Shown here piece by piece: positions 26,601 through 36,663 of a stretch of 43,540 nt of DNA (the first letter of the stretch is position 1; each line of letters opens with the position of its first letter). Where the stretch lies: NCBI GenBank assembly GCA_007123395.1, contig SKLD01000077.1:1-43540 (forward strand), written 5' to 3'. The notes under the pieces are model-generated. The model searched no databases, had not been told where the DNA came from, and saw only the letters and a program-made list of their open reading frames with translations. This DNA is from Opitutales bacterium. GTDB taxonomy: Bacteria > Verrucomicrobiota > Verrucomicrobiia > Opitutales > Oceanipulchritudinaceae. Position numbers and translations under genes: made by a program.

Positions 26601-29224
26601 GGGCGTGAGCGGAACCGCTGTGTCTCCAACGGCATCCGGAACGAGCCGTTGAGGAGGGTGATCGCGACCACTCCGCGTCGGTAGCCGAAAAATCCATACA
26701 CATTGTCATCGATAAACGCGCCATCGGCGGGATCGAGGGGCAGATAGACGTAGGTGCCCGCGACGGGGTCCCGCGCGTCGATGCCCGAGCGGATGTTGAA
26801 CTGGGTCGTGCGCCCGACCAAGCGGGACATTTCGCGCCGCAGGACGGTGGCATCGACGGAAGAATCGACCGGGCTCTCGGCGGCGAGTTTGGACAAGGTG
26901 AGGACCGTTCTCGCCTGCACGGAAACATTCTCGAAACGCACGCTTTCCAGCGTGTCCGCGGGAGTGTCGAGGAGAGGCGTGCGGTCGTTTTTGCCGCCCA
27001 TGGGCAAAAGAAGCACATCCCCGTAGAGCCAGAAGTCATCGTACAGAGGCATCGGCCTTGTGGGGATGAGGGCGAGGTTGGCCCGGTCGTCCGTGGAGAT
27101 AAACGTGAAATCCTCATCCCATCCGGCATGGGTGGCGGCATAGGCCGCCACCTCCCGAAGGCGCGGGTCGACACGACGCAGGAACGGATCTCCGCGACCG
27201 CCGCGGAGGCGGTCGGACGAGCCGAAAGTGGTGCCGATGGTGTGGCTGCCGTCGAGAACATCGAGCTGCCAACCCATCGCGAGACGGCCCGAGCCGTGGC
27301 CGCGGAGACGCGCCAGCAGCGCTTCGGCGATCTCCAGATTATTCTCATGGTTCTCGCGTGTGAGCCGCTCTTCCGCCAGCTCGCGCTCAAAGACCGCACG
27401 CAGGGACTCACGGTCAAGACCATACCCGCGCAGGCGCTCGCGCTTCTCCGGATCGTCGAGAATATCGGCGAAGGCACGGAGCCGTTCCCGCCCGGAGACC
27501 CGTAGATCGAGGCTGCGCATGCGCACGTCGACGATGAAATTGAGTTCCGCCTCGATCGCCCGCCGCCGTTCCAGAGCGGCCTTGCGCTCCTCCTCCGAAA
27601 CCGCGCGGTTGAAGGCGAGCACCTCCGGGATGCGGCGTTCCGCAAGGCTGATACGCACCTGCTCAAGCTGGTCCATGAGCCATTCGTCGGCCATCCAATA
27701 AGCCGCGTCCTCGCTCTGTGGCGGCCCCTCGCCCCGTATCCACGGGAGGGCCTCGTTATAGCGCCGCAGGACACCCTCGGCGTCGACCGCCGTCGTGCCG
27801 CCGCTGAGCGTCAGGCCGCCTTGGTGCTCGAGGAAATATTCCGCGAGAAGGCGGCTCCCCTGCCCGCCCAGCGTGTCGCCGTCGATGAAGCCGAAGACAA
27901 TGCCGCGGCGGCGGTTGACAAAGCGGCTCGTGGCAAAGTGCTCCATGAGGGTGAGCGCGGAAGCGAGATTGGCCATGGCCCGGGCTCCGTGGGGCGCGTC
28001 GGGAACGACGGAGGCGCTGTCGATCGGTGCGGTGAAGACCAATGGCACGGCGCGGTTGGGGATGAGGAGCGAGGTTCCGGGTCGCAGCGGCGCGTCGGGA
28101 GGGAGATCGTTCGCCGCGAGGATTTCCGCCGCATCGGTGCCGTAGAGGGAGGAGAAGCGACCGATCAGTTCGCCTTCCCGCACGGTGTGGGCGCCGCGCC
28201 CGCCCGGCAAGAGAAGACGCTGCCCCGCTTCGAGTTCAGGGGACTCCAAATCATTCGCGGCGAGAACATCCTCCGCCGTGAGTCCAAAATCCGAGGCGAT
28301 CAGCTCGAGGAGGGTCGATTCCGTGATCTCAACACGAACTGGATCGGTGGGCGGGAGATACGCGAAAAGACTCTCCACGGGGCGTTCCTCATAGACATTG
28401 CCGCCCTGAATACGGGCGGAGGCGGGGTTGCCGCCATCGAGCATGCGCGCGGCATTTTCACGGCCCGCTTCCACCATGCCCGCGCCCGTTTGCCGGTCGA
28501 TGTAGAACCGCGGATACGGGTTGGGGGTGCTGCTGAAAAGCATACGTGCGTTGCCGTATTGCACAAAATCGTCCTCCACCACGACCACGGCGACCGCGCC
28601 AAGCGAAAAGAGACGCTCCAAACGCCGCCCGCCGGCGAAGTCCATGACAGCCACCGCGCCGTCGAGGTCCAGCCCGCGCAGGTCATCCCAGCGCGCTTGG
28701 CGGACGTAGAGCAAGGGCCCTTCCAAACCCTCCCGCGGCGTGAGCGACGGCATGGGTCCGTTCGGCCAGAGCGGATGGACGTCCCAGCGTCTGCTTTCAA
28801 AGACAACGTGGGCGCGGTCGCGCCGCTCCTCGGCGGAGAGCAAATGATCGAAAGCGACCGGGGCGGCCACGCGGTCACGGAACGAACCGATGTATTCGAG
28901 ACCGTGTTCCTCCAGATCGGCGATGCGCCCGCGCAGGAATTCATGGATGGGCGAGCGCCCGTTTTCGAGGACGGTGCGCGCGCCGATGGCGGGTACGTCG
29001 AGGTCGAGAAGCTCGGCCGTGAGGGCGCGGATCGTTTCGGGCCGGGTGTCCTCCGCGATTTCGTTGAGCGAGGCGGTGGAGAGGGCTTCAAGCACCTCGA
29101 GCTGCTTGACCTGGGACGGGCTGATACGCGCGGCGATCTCCTCGTTGAAGGAGGCATGGGCCGACGAAAGAGCGGACGCCGCCGCGATGAGCAGAATGAA
29201 CGTGTTGCGGAAGCCGGTGTTCAT
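23663..29224 (-). CDS. Giant FtsX-type permease with a 1100-residue periplasmic region (PA-like, LysM-like and degenerate M28-like segments)
   Basis: 1853 aa from the ATG at 29224 (MNTGFRNTF), which shares one base with the upstream TGA. Order of parts: signal sequence (1-24, ending AHA); PA-like region (about 155-255, with GPLLYVRQA and VAVVVVEDDFVQYG); two LysM-like repeats (about 298-341 and 346-391, each with IASDFGLTAEDVLAAND or FSSLYGTDAAEILAAND and a closing LLxP/LLIP); an M28-peptidase-like stretch (about 409-467, RRRGIVFGFIDGDTLGGQGSR) in which the zinc-binding DDN and EE positions are replaced, so it is probably inactive; a charged helical part; several beta-rich segments; three TM helices from about 1119; then a MacB/FtsX core with its first TM near 1244, a periplasmic domain and three TMs (about 1569-1680, VEERRGEVGMLGAIGLSPRQ); and a cytosolic tail. 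It pairs with the small FtsX and the ATPases. The combination is unlike MacB, LolC/E or FtsX proteins that I know. Confidence 0.82.
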   Translation of the reverse strand: MNTGFRNTFILLIAAASALSSAHASFNEEIAARISPSQVKQLEVLEALSTASLNEIAEDTRPETIRALTAELLDLDVPAIGARTVLENGRSPIHEFLRGRIADLEEHGLEYIGSFRDRVAAPVAFDHLLSAEERRDRAHVVFESRRWDVHPLWPNGPMPSLTPREGLEGPLLYVRQARWDDLRGLDLDGAVAVMDFAGGRRLERLFSLGAVAVVVVEDDFVQYGNARMLFSSTPNPYPRFYIDRQTGAGMVEAGRENAARMLDGGNPASARIQGGNVYEERPVESLFAYLPPTDPVRVEITESTLLELIASDFGLTAEDVLAANDLESPELEAGQRLLLPGGRGAHTVREGELIGRFSSLYGTDAAEILAANDLPPDAPLRPGTSLLIPNRAVPLVFTAPIDSASVVPDAPHGARAMANLASALTLMEHFATSRFVNRRRGIVFGFIDGDTLGGQGSRLLAEYFLEHQGGLTLSGGTTAVDAEGVLRRYNEALPWIRGEGPPQSEDAAYWMADEWLMDQLEQVRISLAERRIPEVLAFNRAVSEEERKAALERRRAIEAELNFIVDVRMRSLDLRVSGRERLRAFADILDDPEKRERLRGYGLDRESLRAVFERELAEERLTRENHENNLEIAEALLARLRGHGSGRLAMGWQLDVLDGSHTIGTTFGSSDRLRGGRGDPFLRRVDPRLREVAAYAATHAGWDEDFTFISTDDRANLALIPTRPMPLYDDFWLYGDVLLLPMGGKNDRTPLLDTPADTLESVRFENVSVQARTVLTLSKLAAESPVDSSVDATVLRREMSRLVGRTTQFNIRSGIDARDPVAGTYVYLPLDPADGAFIDDNVYGFFGYRRGVVAITLLNGSFRMPLETQRFRSRPVVFAYWLDREEGLFRKVMTQGQVGTQPQTNDFQYRRSAELERNLVLIDTYPKVIFPGTDPHSYDSIGGAARGPSRVELIDAVIDGEPRDFAVDNPLADFREPDVEGITIHMPLDSRFRAVVRRGAHHRMLLVGEVETDGVTQSRGAGISVGPGPDGDRNIYLALTPLHIAEQMAALAGQRLDLYRAFGISSRVLDAAVERSRDKLAEAHAAKAERDWMGVVGSSREAWGILVKNYPRVLQLGREAVFSVILLMAFLVPAAWFFQSLFTKSKGIVSKLGWTAGIFTAGTLFLNYFHPAFRIALSPFIVVIAFTMILMSLIVIGICYQRFEVLLRRFRSASGEVESEEISFFSSLSTAFSLGVSNLRKRMFRTVLTVLTVTALTFSIIAFVAVTGEDTVSRASVALDTFVDGEHVEPLPPAYEGVLFRSFQWVEFPVGAVNALETEFGDTLGITVRAHYLEVEGGNNAAREGVNQIPVHHAETTHILTGIMVFQPNEPEFSRLHEAVTGGQWFLPERFDEEGTLVPPERFSVILPDVAARTLSIQADDLLDDAGNRRSEAELPKVRMSGHEWSVIGILNTEKANRIRDINGRSLAMVDYLRSGMHPAVSGELEQEGDSFHMNWTRLAIVPHAARNDVGAKIRAVALRFTEGVDQEQFFHDIALRLNRPFFAHSDGAVSFVVPRQTFDMAGVAKVVLPIILCILIVMNTMLGTVEERRGEVGMLGAIGLSPRQIAFLMFSESTVFSILGIVLGTFGGLLFANIVQGLNAADIAFLSGLSFNFTSMLSMLLAAGTGLVVLMATLIPAKQAAALAAPSGMAAWELPPPGDDGAIRFDLPFTLTRGNAVGMAAFFRQFLLNHTEPTSEDFNCREVSLDQTEEEGQPALVVETSMWLSPYDLDVAQRFRMRMYPGDAEGVYAVRLVLTRFSGSEDNWQRTSYNFLNLVRQQFLFWRNLSPAARTEYIKQGAALLSGETTEEKQTA

Positions 29225-32122
29225 CAGTAGAGAGCGGGTATGTAGGGGACGTATTCGAGGAAGGTTCTGGCGAAGGCACCGGGATTGTCCACATGGCGGG
29301 CGTAAATGCCGCAGACCAAGTGGATCACGTTCCATGTGAAAATACAGACGACCGAGCCGACAACGAGACCGACGAAAAACGGCTTGGCACGCTTGTAGGA
29401 AGTCATGCCGCCGTATTTGACGATCAGTTTTTTAAGGAGCCACGCGACAAGCGCGCCGCCCCAGAGTGTCGAGCCTTGCACGATCCGTTCTTCACCGGTG
29501 CCTATGTAGGGAGACACCCATGCGTAGTGAATGCTCAAAAGGAGCAGCAAGTAGCCGACGGGATGCAGCGGAAAGCGGAGGAATTTTTGGCGAAGGTAAA
29601 GCAGCAGGCCGATGACGGCGGCCCCCACGCCGATGGCACCGATGCGCAACCAGTTGGGTGAATCAAATTGGTCGAGCCCGGGTTCGCCGAGAAAGTGGGA
29701 AACCCAGAGGGGATAGGTGGCGAGCTGCTGGCCTCCCGGTTGACCGGCGTGGGGCGGCAGCGCCTCTCCGCCGAAGAAGTCATGGCCGATGTAAAAAGTA
29801 AAGAGAAGGTAGCTCAGAAGGCCGACGCCGACCGCCGTTGCGAAGGAGAAGGCGCCGCTCACCGCGACCGTGCGGAAGGAGATGCGGTAACGCCGCGCCA
29901 GCTCCATGTTCTCCAGTTGCTGCGGCAGCGTGCGGAAGAGCAGCGTCATGGGCAGGAAAACAATGTTCACAAAGGCCGCGTAATTCTTTGCTCCGGACAT
30001 GCCGGTGAGACCGAGGACGATGGGCAGTTTGGTGTTTTCGTAAAAAACGTGCGTGGTGGGAAGCCCGGTCTCAGCGCGCACGCGCGCGGCCGCGACGGTC
30101 ACCGCGAGCAGAGCGATGCTGAAAGCGCTGAGGAGCGCGATACTGCGCACGCCGAGGCTCCAGAGCAGGGCGAGAATCACCGCCGGCGCGATGATGAGAC
30201 CCCAGCGGGTGAGGGCGGGCGGGAGGTAGGCCTCCGCTTTTTCGGCGGACGTTTTGGGAACGGTCGCGTTTTGGCGGCTCTTCCAAATCATGAAGACCGC
30301 GAAAACAAGGCAGGCCCCGAGCATCTGCTCCATCGGCCACGGATAAAAGCGCCCGTCGCCGAAACCCGTCCAGCCGCTGTCCTGCAGATTCGGGAACATC
30401 AGGCGGAAGACCCAACTAATCCCGATGTAGAGCAGAAACGTTGCCCAAATGGCGAAGCCGACCTCAAGACTGAGGAGAAAGACGAGCCCGACGACAATGG
30501 GCGAGAGCACGAAAACCATCGTCGGCACCTCGCGCAACGCCCCACCCGCCTGCGCGAAGATTTCGTCGTTGAAGTGAAAATAAAAGGAAGCGTCGGCGGC
30601 GAGAAACCCGTAATGTCCCAAAGCCTCGAAAAAGAGCATCAGAAAACCAACGGCGAAACCCATCATGGCGAGCGGATAGAAGGCGCGGCTGCGCCGTTCG
30701 GGATTGGTTCCATCGCCTCCGAGTTCGAGGCGGTAGTCGTGCCGGATAATGTTGTCGGCGATTTCGACGAGCGGAAAGGCGAGATTTTCCCGGCTCACCC
30801 ACTTGCGGCGGAAGAACTCCGCGAGGCACATGAGAAAGAAATAGAAGGCAAAGAAGAGCACCGTCCACGAGAGGAACGGACGCACATACAGAGCCCATGG
30901 AATGCCGTCCACAAGGGTGGCGAAATTCTCCCGCCAGCCCGCGCGTTCCCGCGCGTCGCGCGCTTGCGAATCGGCCCAGAGGCTGTGCTCAAGGGCCCAC
31001 AGGTTTTGGTTCGGTCCCACTTCCCCGTCCTGCCGCACGAGCGCGCGGCGCTCCTCGCGCGAGAGGCGGAAGGAAAAGCTGTTGCGTTCGGCGTCGAACT
31101 CACCCCGCGACAGCTCCTCCATCCGCGAGGTTTCCCTCAAGCGGACACGGTCGCGCAATTCGTCGCGGTCGGAGAAGGCCAGCGCCGCGACACGGGCGCG
31201 GACCTCCGCCTCGCGCTCCTCCAAGCGGGCGACAACCGCCTCCTTCGCTTCGCGTCGGGCGGGATCGAGGCGCCCCGTCTCCTCCATCAGGCGCTCGCGG
31301 GCGCTGAAGTCCATCGCCTCCACATTGGACGGCAACAGACTGGCGTGCCATTCGTTGATTCCTTCGAGATCGTCCCGCAGGGCCTCCATGGCGCGGCGGC
31401 TCGCCTCGGCGGTGGCTGTGGAATGCTCCCGCAACAACTCGAGAAGTCCCAATTCCGCGAGGATCTCGTCCATGCCGAGGCCGCGGATCTCCTGCGCGCC
31501 GTCGAAGCTCAGCTCACCCACCCGCTCGCGCAGAGCGACGAGTTCTTCGTCCGACGGATCCGTGCGCGCCCGTTGCAGGAGATCCCGCCGCATCAACTCG
31601 TCCGTGAGCACGAGGGCGAGGGTGCGCCGGGCGTCGCGCTGCCGACGGGCCTCGGCATCGTCCTCAAGGAAGCGGAGAAGGCGGTCCGCCCGGTTCCACG
31701 CGAGCCCCTCAAACGTCGGCACTTTGGGAAACCAACGATCATCGAGGACATCGTAGGCCGTGCGGTAGGTTGAGGTGCCCTCGATCATATACTCCCGCAT
31801 GACGGCGTGCGTCGCGTTGAAAAACGGGCGCATGAGCCCCAAATTCATCACCGGCACGGCGATCGCGAGCATCGTGTAGAGGAGCGCCAGTTCGGCGCGG
31901 CTCCACAAATCGCGCTTCGCGAGGGTGCGCACGGCGAGCCCCGCGAGAGCGAGACTGAAAACAATCCCCACGACCCAGCCCGCCGGGGTCGTCGTTTCCA
32001 TCGCGGAGTTGATGGTGAGAATCGTGAGGAATTGTGCCAGCGGCGTGATCACCGCAATCAACAGCAGTCCGGAGACCACCGTCAAAACGGGCCGAATTCC
32101 CTCGCGGGGGGCGGGCGCGCCC

Positions 32123-32847
<725 letters not shown>

Positions 32848-32851
<4 letters not shown>

Positions 32852-33642
32852 GCCTTGTTCTCCTCCTCGAACTCATCGATCTTGATGTCCACCTCGTCGC
32901 GGCGCGCCAGCTTCTTCACCCGCCCGTCCTCCATCCACATGATGCGGTCGGATATATCGAGCATCTTGTGGTCGTGCGTGGAGCAAATGACCGTCACGCC
33001 TTCCTCGCGGTTCATCTCTTTCATGAGTGCGATGATCTCCTCGCCGGTATGCAAATCGAGGTTGGCCGTGGGCTCGTCGGCGAGGATAATGGCCGGTTTG
33101 TTGGCGAAGGCGCGGGCGATGGCCACGCGCTGTTGCTGCCCGCCGGAAAGCTCCTTGGGCGTGTGCAGAAAGCGATCGCCAAGCCCGACACGCGTGAGGA
33201 TTTCGACAGCGCGGTTTTGCGCCTCGTCCTGCGGCACGCCCGCGAAAAGCATGGGCAGCATGACGTTTTCGAGCGCCGTCATGACCTTCACGATGTTGTA
33301 GCTTTGGAAAATATAGCCGATCTTACGGCAGCGCAGCCATGCGAGTTCGCCCGCGTCGAGCTGCGCGATATCGATTTCATCGATGTAGACGCTCCCCGCG
33401 GAAGGTTTCATGAGACCGCCCACGACATTGAAAAAGGTCGTCTTCCCAGAACCCGAAGGCCCCATGATGGAGATATATTCGCCCGTGAAAATCTGCGCGT
33501 CCACCCCTTGGAGGGCATGGATTTTTTCGCTTCCCATTTCATAGACGACTTCGACCCCCCGCGCCATGACGGTGCAATCGACCGCCTGCGAAAGATCGGC
33601 CATCCAGTAATCGGCCTTTGTTTTGGCTGCTGCTTCCGGCAT
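32848..33642 (-). CDS. ABC transporter ATP-binding protein (MacB/LolD type), first of two
   Basis: 264 aa. Walker A GPSGSGKTT (61-69), Q-loop Q113 in YIFQSYNIV, signature LSGGQQQ (165-171), Walker B IILADEPTANLD (185-196) and H-loop STHDH are all present. The first 25 residues are an extra N-terminal extension, and the last 20 form an acidic tail (VDIKIDEFEEENKA) absent from the second ATPase. Type VII ABC ATPases of this kind power MacB, LolCDE and FtsEX by mechanotransmission rather than direct substrate movement. It starts nine bases after the minimal FtsX permease and overlaps the second ATPase by four bases. Confidence 0.95.
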
Positions 33643-33651
33643 CGCTTCTCC

Positions 33652-34239
33652 TTATTTTTCCCCCCGCATGGCTTCTACCGGCGGCATCCGTGCGGCCACC
33701 GCTGCCGGAAAAGCCGCTCCGAGCGTCGTCAACCCGAGGCCGACGAGGGCCGCCACGATCACTTTCCACCAAAGACCCGTCCAATAGGCCGCCGCAAAGA
33801 CCCCGGCGCCCGCTTCGAGCAGGCCGACAAGAGTGGAAAGGACGAGGCCGCCGATGATGCCAAAAACCGCACCCGTAAGTCCGAGAAGGGCCGATTCCAA
33901 CATCACACTGAGCATGACGAACGAATCCAACGCGCCGAGGCACTTGATCGTGCCGATCTCGCGGTAGCGCTGCGTCACGGACATCAGCATGGTGTTGAGC
34001 ACGCCCGCCACGCTCACCAGCAAACTCAAGGTGATCATGAGCCCCCACATCTGCCGCTCCGCCGGATCATCCGATATCGGCGCCGTGAGCAGGAAGAGAA
34101 GAAAGGCGCAACACGCCGCGACCGTCAAAAGCGTCAACAATGTCCGGCCCATGCGTAACTTCAGGCTGCTCAAAGCCATAGACCAAACAAGCTCCGGCTT
34201 AAGGCGTAGTCGCTTTATTTCCCATAGATTTCGGGACAT
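33652..34239 (-). CDS. Minimal FtsX-like permease without an extracytoplasmic domain
   Basis: 195 aa with four hydrophobic helices: RTLLTLLTVAACCAFLLFLL (about 32-51), MWGLMITLSLLVSVAGVLNT (about 64-83), SVMLESALLGLTGAVFGIIG and VIVAALVGLGLTTLGAAFPA. The coupling segment SVTQRYREIGTIKCLGALD, which contacts the ATPase, matches FtsX/MacB permeases (…ERxxEIGxxxAxGA…). The large periplasmic domain normally between TM1 and TM2 is missing: only about 13 residues (TAPISDDPAERQM) remain. So this half-permease cannot itself bind a periplasmic partner, whereas the giant FtsX in the same operon has an oversized periplasmic region. It is the first gene of the operon; its ATG is at 34239 (MSRNLWEIKRL). 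A gap of nine bases leads to the first ATPase. Confidence 0.9.
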   Translation of the reverse strand: MSRNLWEIKRLRLKPELVWSMALSSLKLRMGRTLLTLLTVAACCAFLLFLLTAPISDDPAERQMWGLMITLSLLVSVAGVLNTMLMSVTQRYREIGTIKCLGALDSFVMLSVMLESALLGLTGAVFGIIGGLVLSTLVGLLEAGAGVFAAAYWTGLWWKVIVAALVGLGLTTLGAAFPAAVAARMPPVEAMRGEK

Positions 34240-34490
34240 GTGGGTTCTTAATCAGGTGTTCAGGGGGCGATTGTGCGCAGAAAACATCGATAGAAACAGA
34301 GTATGCACGAGGTTTGTCAACCAGATACGGCGGCCTCAGGACTGCGACGCAAAATGTCCTAACAATGGCGGTATTAGGCCTGTAAACAAAGGGCTGGGAA
34401 GGCTACACTCGCCTCGACAAGCCATAAATCCCCGCTTGACACGGCGCCCTCACGCTGCCGTCTCAACCCCGATCCCGTGACCACCTCCAA
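34240..34490. promoter_or_regulatory. Divergent promoter region of the nine-gene operon and the lyase/FAD/CotH unit
   Basis: There is no gene in these 251 bp. On the minus strand a perfect TTGACA (34320-34315) is followed by AT-rich sequence with weak -10 candidates (CATACT, TCTATC) at poor spacing. On the plus strand TTGACA lies at 34436-34441 without a good -10 at 17 bp. I see no strong dyad operator or riboswitch. Promoters are therefore only likely, not located. Confidence 0.3.
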
Positions 34491-36629
34491 ATGAACTGCC
34501 ATTCCCGCAGCCTTCGCGGCGTCGGCACCGCCCTCCTTGTGGGTGCTGCCCTCGCTGCCTTCTTGCCCGTGAATACCGAAGCCATGCAACGCCGCGCCCC
34601 CGAACCCGACCCGGAACATGCCGTGCCCGCCGAACCGCCGGAGCCGCCCTCGTTTGTCGCCGCGCCCGGCCCGGAAATGGCGCACGAATGGGAGGCCGGG
34701 TTCGCCGAGCGCCGCCGCCTTCTCATTGAACAGATCGCGGAGAACTACCGCCCCACCGACTGGCACGACCGCGGGAAATACAGTTTTCCCAAAGCGCTCG
34801 CACGCTTTTACCTGCACGGCACGGAGGACGGGGAGGGCAACGCTTACATTGCGGAATACGCCGAGGAGAGCGGGCGCGGGTATCGTTTCTTCCACTTTCC
34901 CTTCGTCGGCATGTCGCGGCTCATGAAGGAGTTCCCCGAGGCGCCCGCCCTCGTGGAGCACCGCGACGAGTTCCTCGGGCGTATCCTCACCGACACCAGC
35001 CACTACAACGCGCTCACCGCCGAGGGCACCGAGAACCACGTCGGCATGTCGCGCACGAGCGGCTACCTCTTCGCTACAGAGGCCCGCGAAATCCCCGGCC
35101 TTGCCGCCACCGCTGAAGACTGGGAGGCCCGCATTAAGGCGTGGGCGCTCGACTGGGCGCGCAAGATCTACCATGTCGGCACGGGCGAGTGGGATTCCAG
35201 CGTCTACACGACCTACAACCTCATCGGCTGGATAAACCTCCACGACCATGCCCATGACGCTGAACTGCGGGCGACGGCGCGGGCTGTCCTCGACTTCTAC
35301 GCTGCCGCCATCGCGCTGAAATACACGCAGCGCGTCTACGGCGGCCCCGAATCGCGCGGCACGACCGACTACACACGGCGCTCCTCGGCCACGGAATACC
35401 TCGGCTGGCTCTGGTTCGGGCAGGCGGCGGAGGCGGACGAGCCGGAGTTCTGGCGGACTTCGGAGTACATTCAGTCGATCTACGCCGCCCTTTCCGACTA
35501 CCGCCCGCCCGCTGCCGCCGTCGCTCTCGCACGCAAGGAGTTCCCCCGCCCCGCGACCTACGTCAATACCAAGCCGAGCTACCTCCTCACCCGCCCGGCG
35601 GAATCAGTTGAGGTCTTCCACATCGGCGCGACCTACACCCTTGGCAGTGTCTTCACCCCCTACGGCGGTTGGGCGAACAGCTCCTACGGCACCGTCAATT
35701 GGAAAATGGTCCTCGAAAACCCCGGCGGTGCCCCCGGCATCGTCTGGGGCAACGGCGGCATGAAAAGCGACCGCCACGGACGCGGGCGCAACCCCTTCGA
35801 CCAGTTTGCCCAGCACGAGTCCGTCCTCGTGCAGATGACCCGCGTCCCCGAAAACGCCGCCGCCATCCGCGACGAGGTCAACGCCCTCATTGATGAATGG
35901 AAGGTGGCCTTCCGCCGCGACTTCGAGAAACGCTGGGATGACGACACTGACCACAATCCCGTCGGGCGCGGCGGGCAGGGCTCGCTCGACGACGCCCCCC
36001 GTTCCCACATCTTTCTTCCCGCTGATGCCGAAGTCATCGAACGCGACGGCGTGGTCTTCGCCGCCTATGCCGGCACATGGCTCGCCGTGCGGTCGCTTGG
36101 CAATGACCTGCCCCGCAAATCGGACGGACGCCTGAGCGACCACGGCACCCCCGGCAGCCTCGCCGGATTCGTCCTCGAGGCCGGCGACTTTCTCACACAC
36201 GGCCCGTTTTTGGACTTCCAGCGCGCCGTTCTCGACCGCACCGCTCTCGACCGTTCCCGTCTCGCCGACGGGCGCGTCGTCTACACTGACCTCGCGGGCC
36301 GCGAAATCGATGTTCGCTACCAGACTGCCGGGGAATGGGTCGAACCCGACTACGACTGGAATTTCGGCGTCACGGAGCAGCGTGTCATTCTCACCACCGA
36401 CGACTGGATTCAGCCCGACTGGCCCACCGGCGAAGGCCACGGTCGTCTCGCTGCATGGAGCGTCGACGGTGTTCCCGCCGACCACGCCGCGCGCCGCGCC
36501 GTCTACGACGGACCGAACCTTTCCCTCGACGGCGGCGTTCTCCGTCTCCGCGGCCAAGAGGCCACGCACGTCGTCGATTTCAGCGGCACCCTGCCCGCAT
36601 TCCGCAGCGAACCAGCGGACGCTCTGTAG
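34491..36629 (+). CDS. Secreted protein with a toroid-like helical domain, putative polysaccharide lyase
   Basis: 712 aa. A signal peptide (SLRGVGTALLVGAALAAFLP) is followed by a Pro/Glu-rich linker (about 33-60). Residues about 65-330 are alpha-helical with conserved-looking aromatic/polar patches (NYRPTDWHDRGKY, HYNALTAEGTENHVGMSRTS, VYTTYNLIGWINLHDHAHD, GGPESRGTTDYTRRSSATEY), reminiscent of the alpha/alpha toroid of heparinase- and chondroitin-type lyases, with N, H, Y and R candidates for catalysis. The rest is beta-rich. I do not recognise a named family, so substrate and activity are unproven. It begins a plus-strand unit divergent from the transporter operon and is 34 bp from the FAD oxidoreductase. 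It may pre-digest glycans outside the cytoplasm for the importer. No Shine-Dalgarno is visible at the ATG. Confidence 0.6.
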   Translation: MNCHSRSLRGVGTALLVGAALAAFLPVNTEAMQRRAPEPDPEHAVPAEPPEPPSFVAAPGPEMAHEWEAGFAERRRLLIEQIAENYRPTDWHDRGKYSFPKALARFYLHGTEDGEGNAYIAEYAEESGRGYRFFHFPFVGMSRLMKEFPEAPALVEHRDEFLGRILTDTSHYNALTAEGTENHVGMSRTSGYLFATEAREIPGLAATAEDWEARIKAWALDWARKIYHVGTGEWDSSVYTTYNLIGWINLHDHAHDAELRATARAVLDFYAAAIALKYTQRVYGGPESRGTTDYTRRSSATEYLGWLWFGQAAEADEPEFWRTSEYIQSIYAALSDYRPPAAAVALARKEFPRPATYVNTKPSYLLTRPAESVEVFHIGATYTLGSVFTPYGGWANSSYGTVNWKMVLENPGGAPGIVWGNGGMKSDRHGRGRNPFDQFAQHESVLVQMTRVPENAAAIRDEVNALIDEWKVAFRRDFEKRWDDDTDHNPVGRGGQGSLDDAPRSHIFLPADAEVIERDGVVFAAYAGTWLAVRSLGNDLPRKSDGRLSDHGTPGSLAGFVLEAGDFLTHGPFLDFQRAVLDRTALDRSRLADGRVVYTDLAGREIDVRYQTAGEWVEPDYDWNFGVTEQRVILTTDDWIQPDWPTGEGHGRLAAWSVDGVPADHAARRAVYDGPNLSLDGGVLRLRGQEATHVVDFSGTLPAFRSEPADAL

Positions 36630-36663
36630 CCCACTCCCGATCCCGTTAAAATACATCCGGACA

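Noticed and set aside
29668..31773. 701-codon plus-strand frame within the OPT/DUF6785-like gene
   Set aside because: Highly charged antisense of a multi-pass membrane protein; no start context or family similarity.
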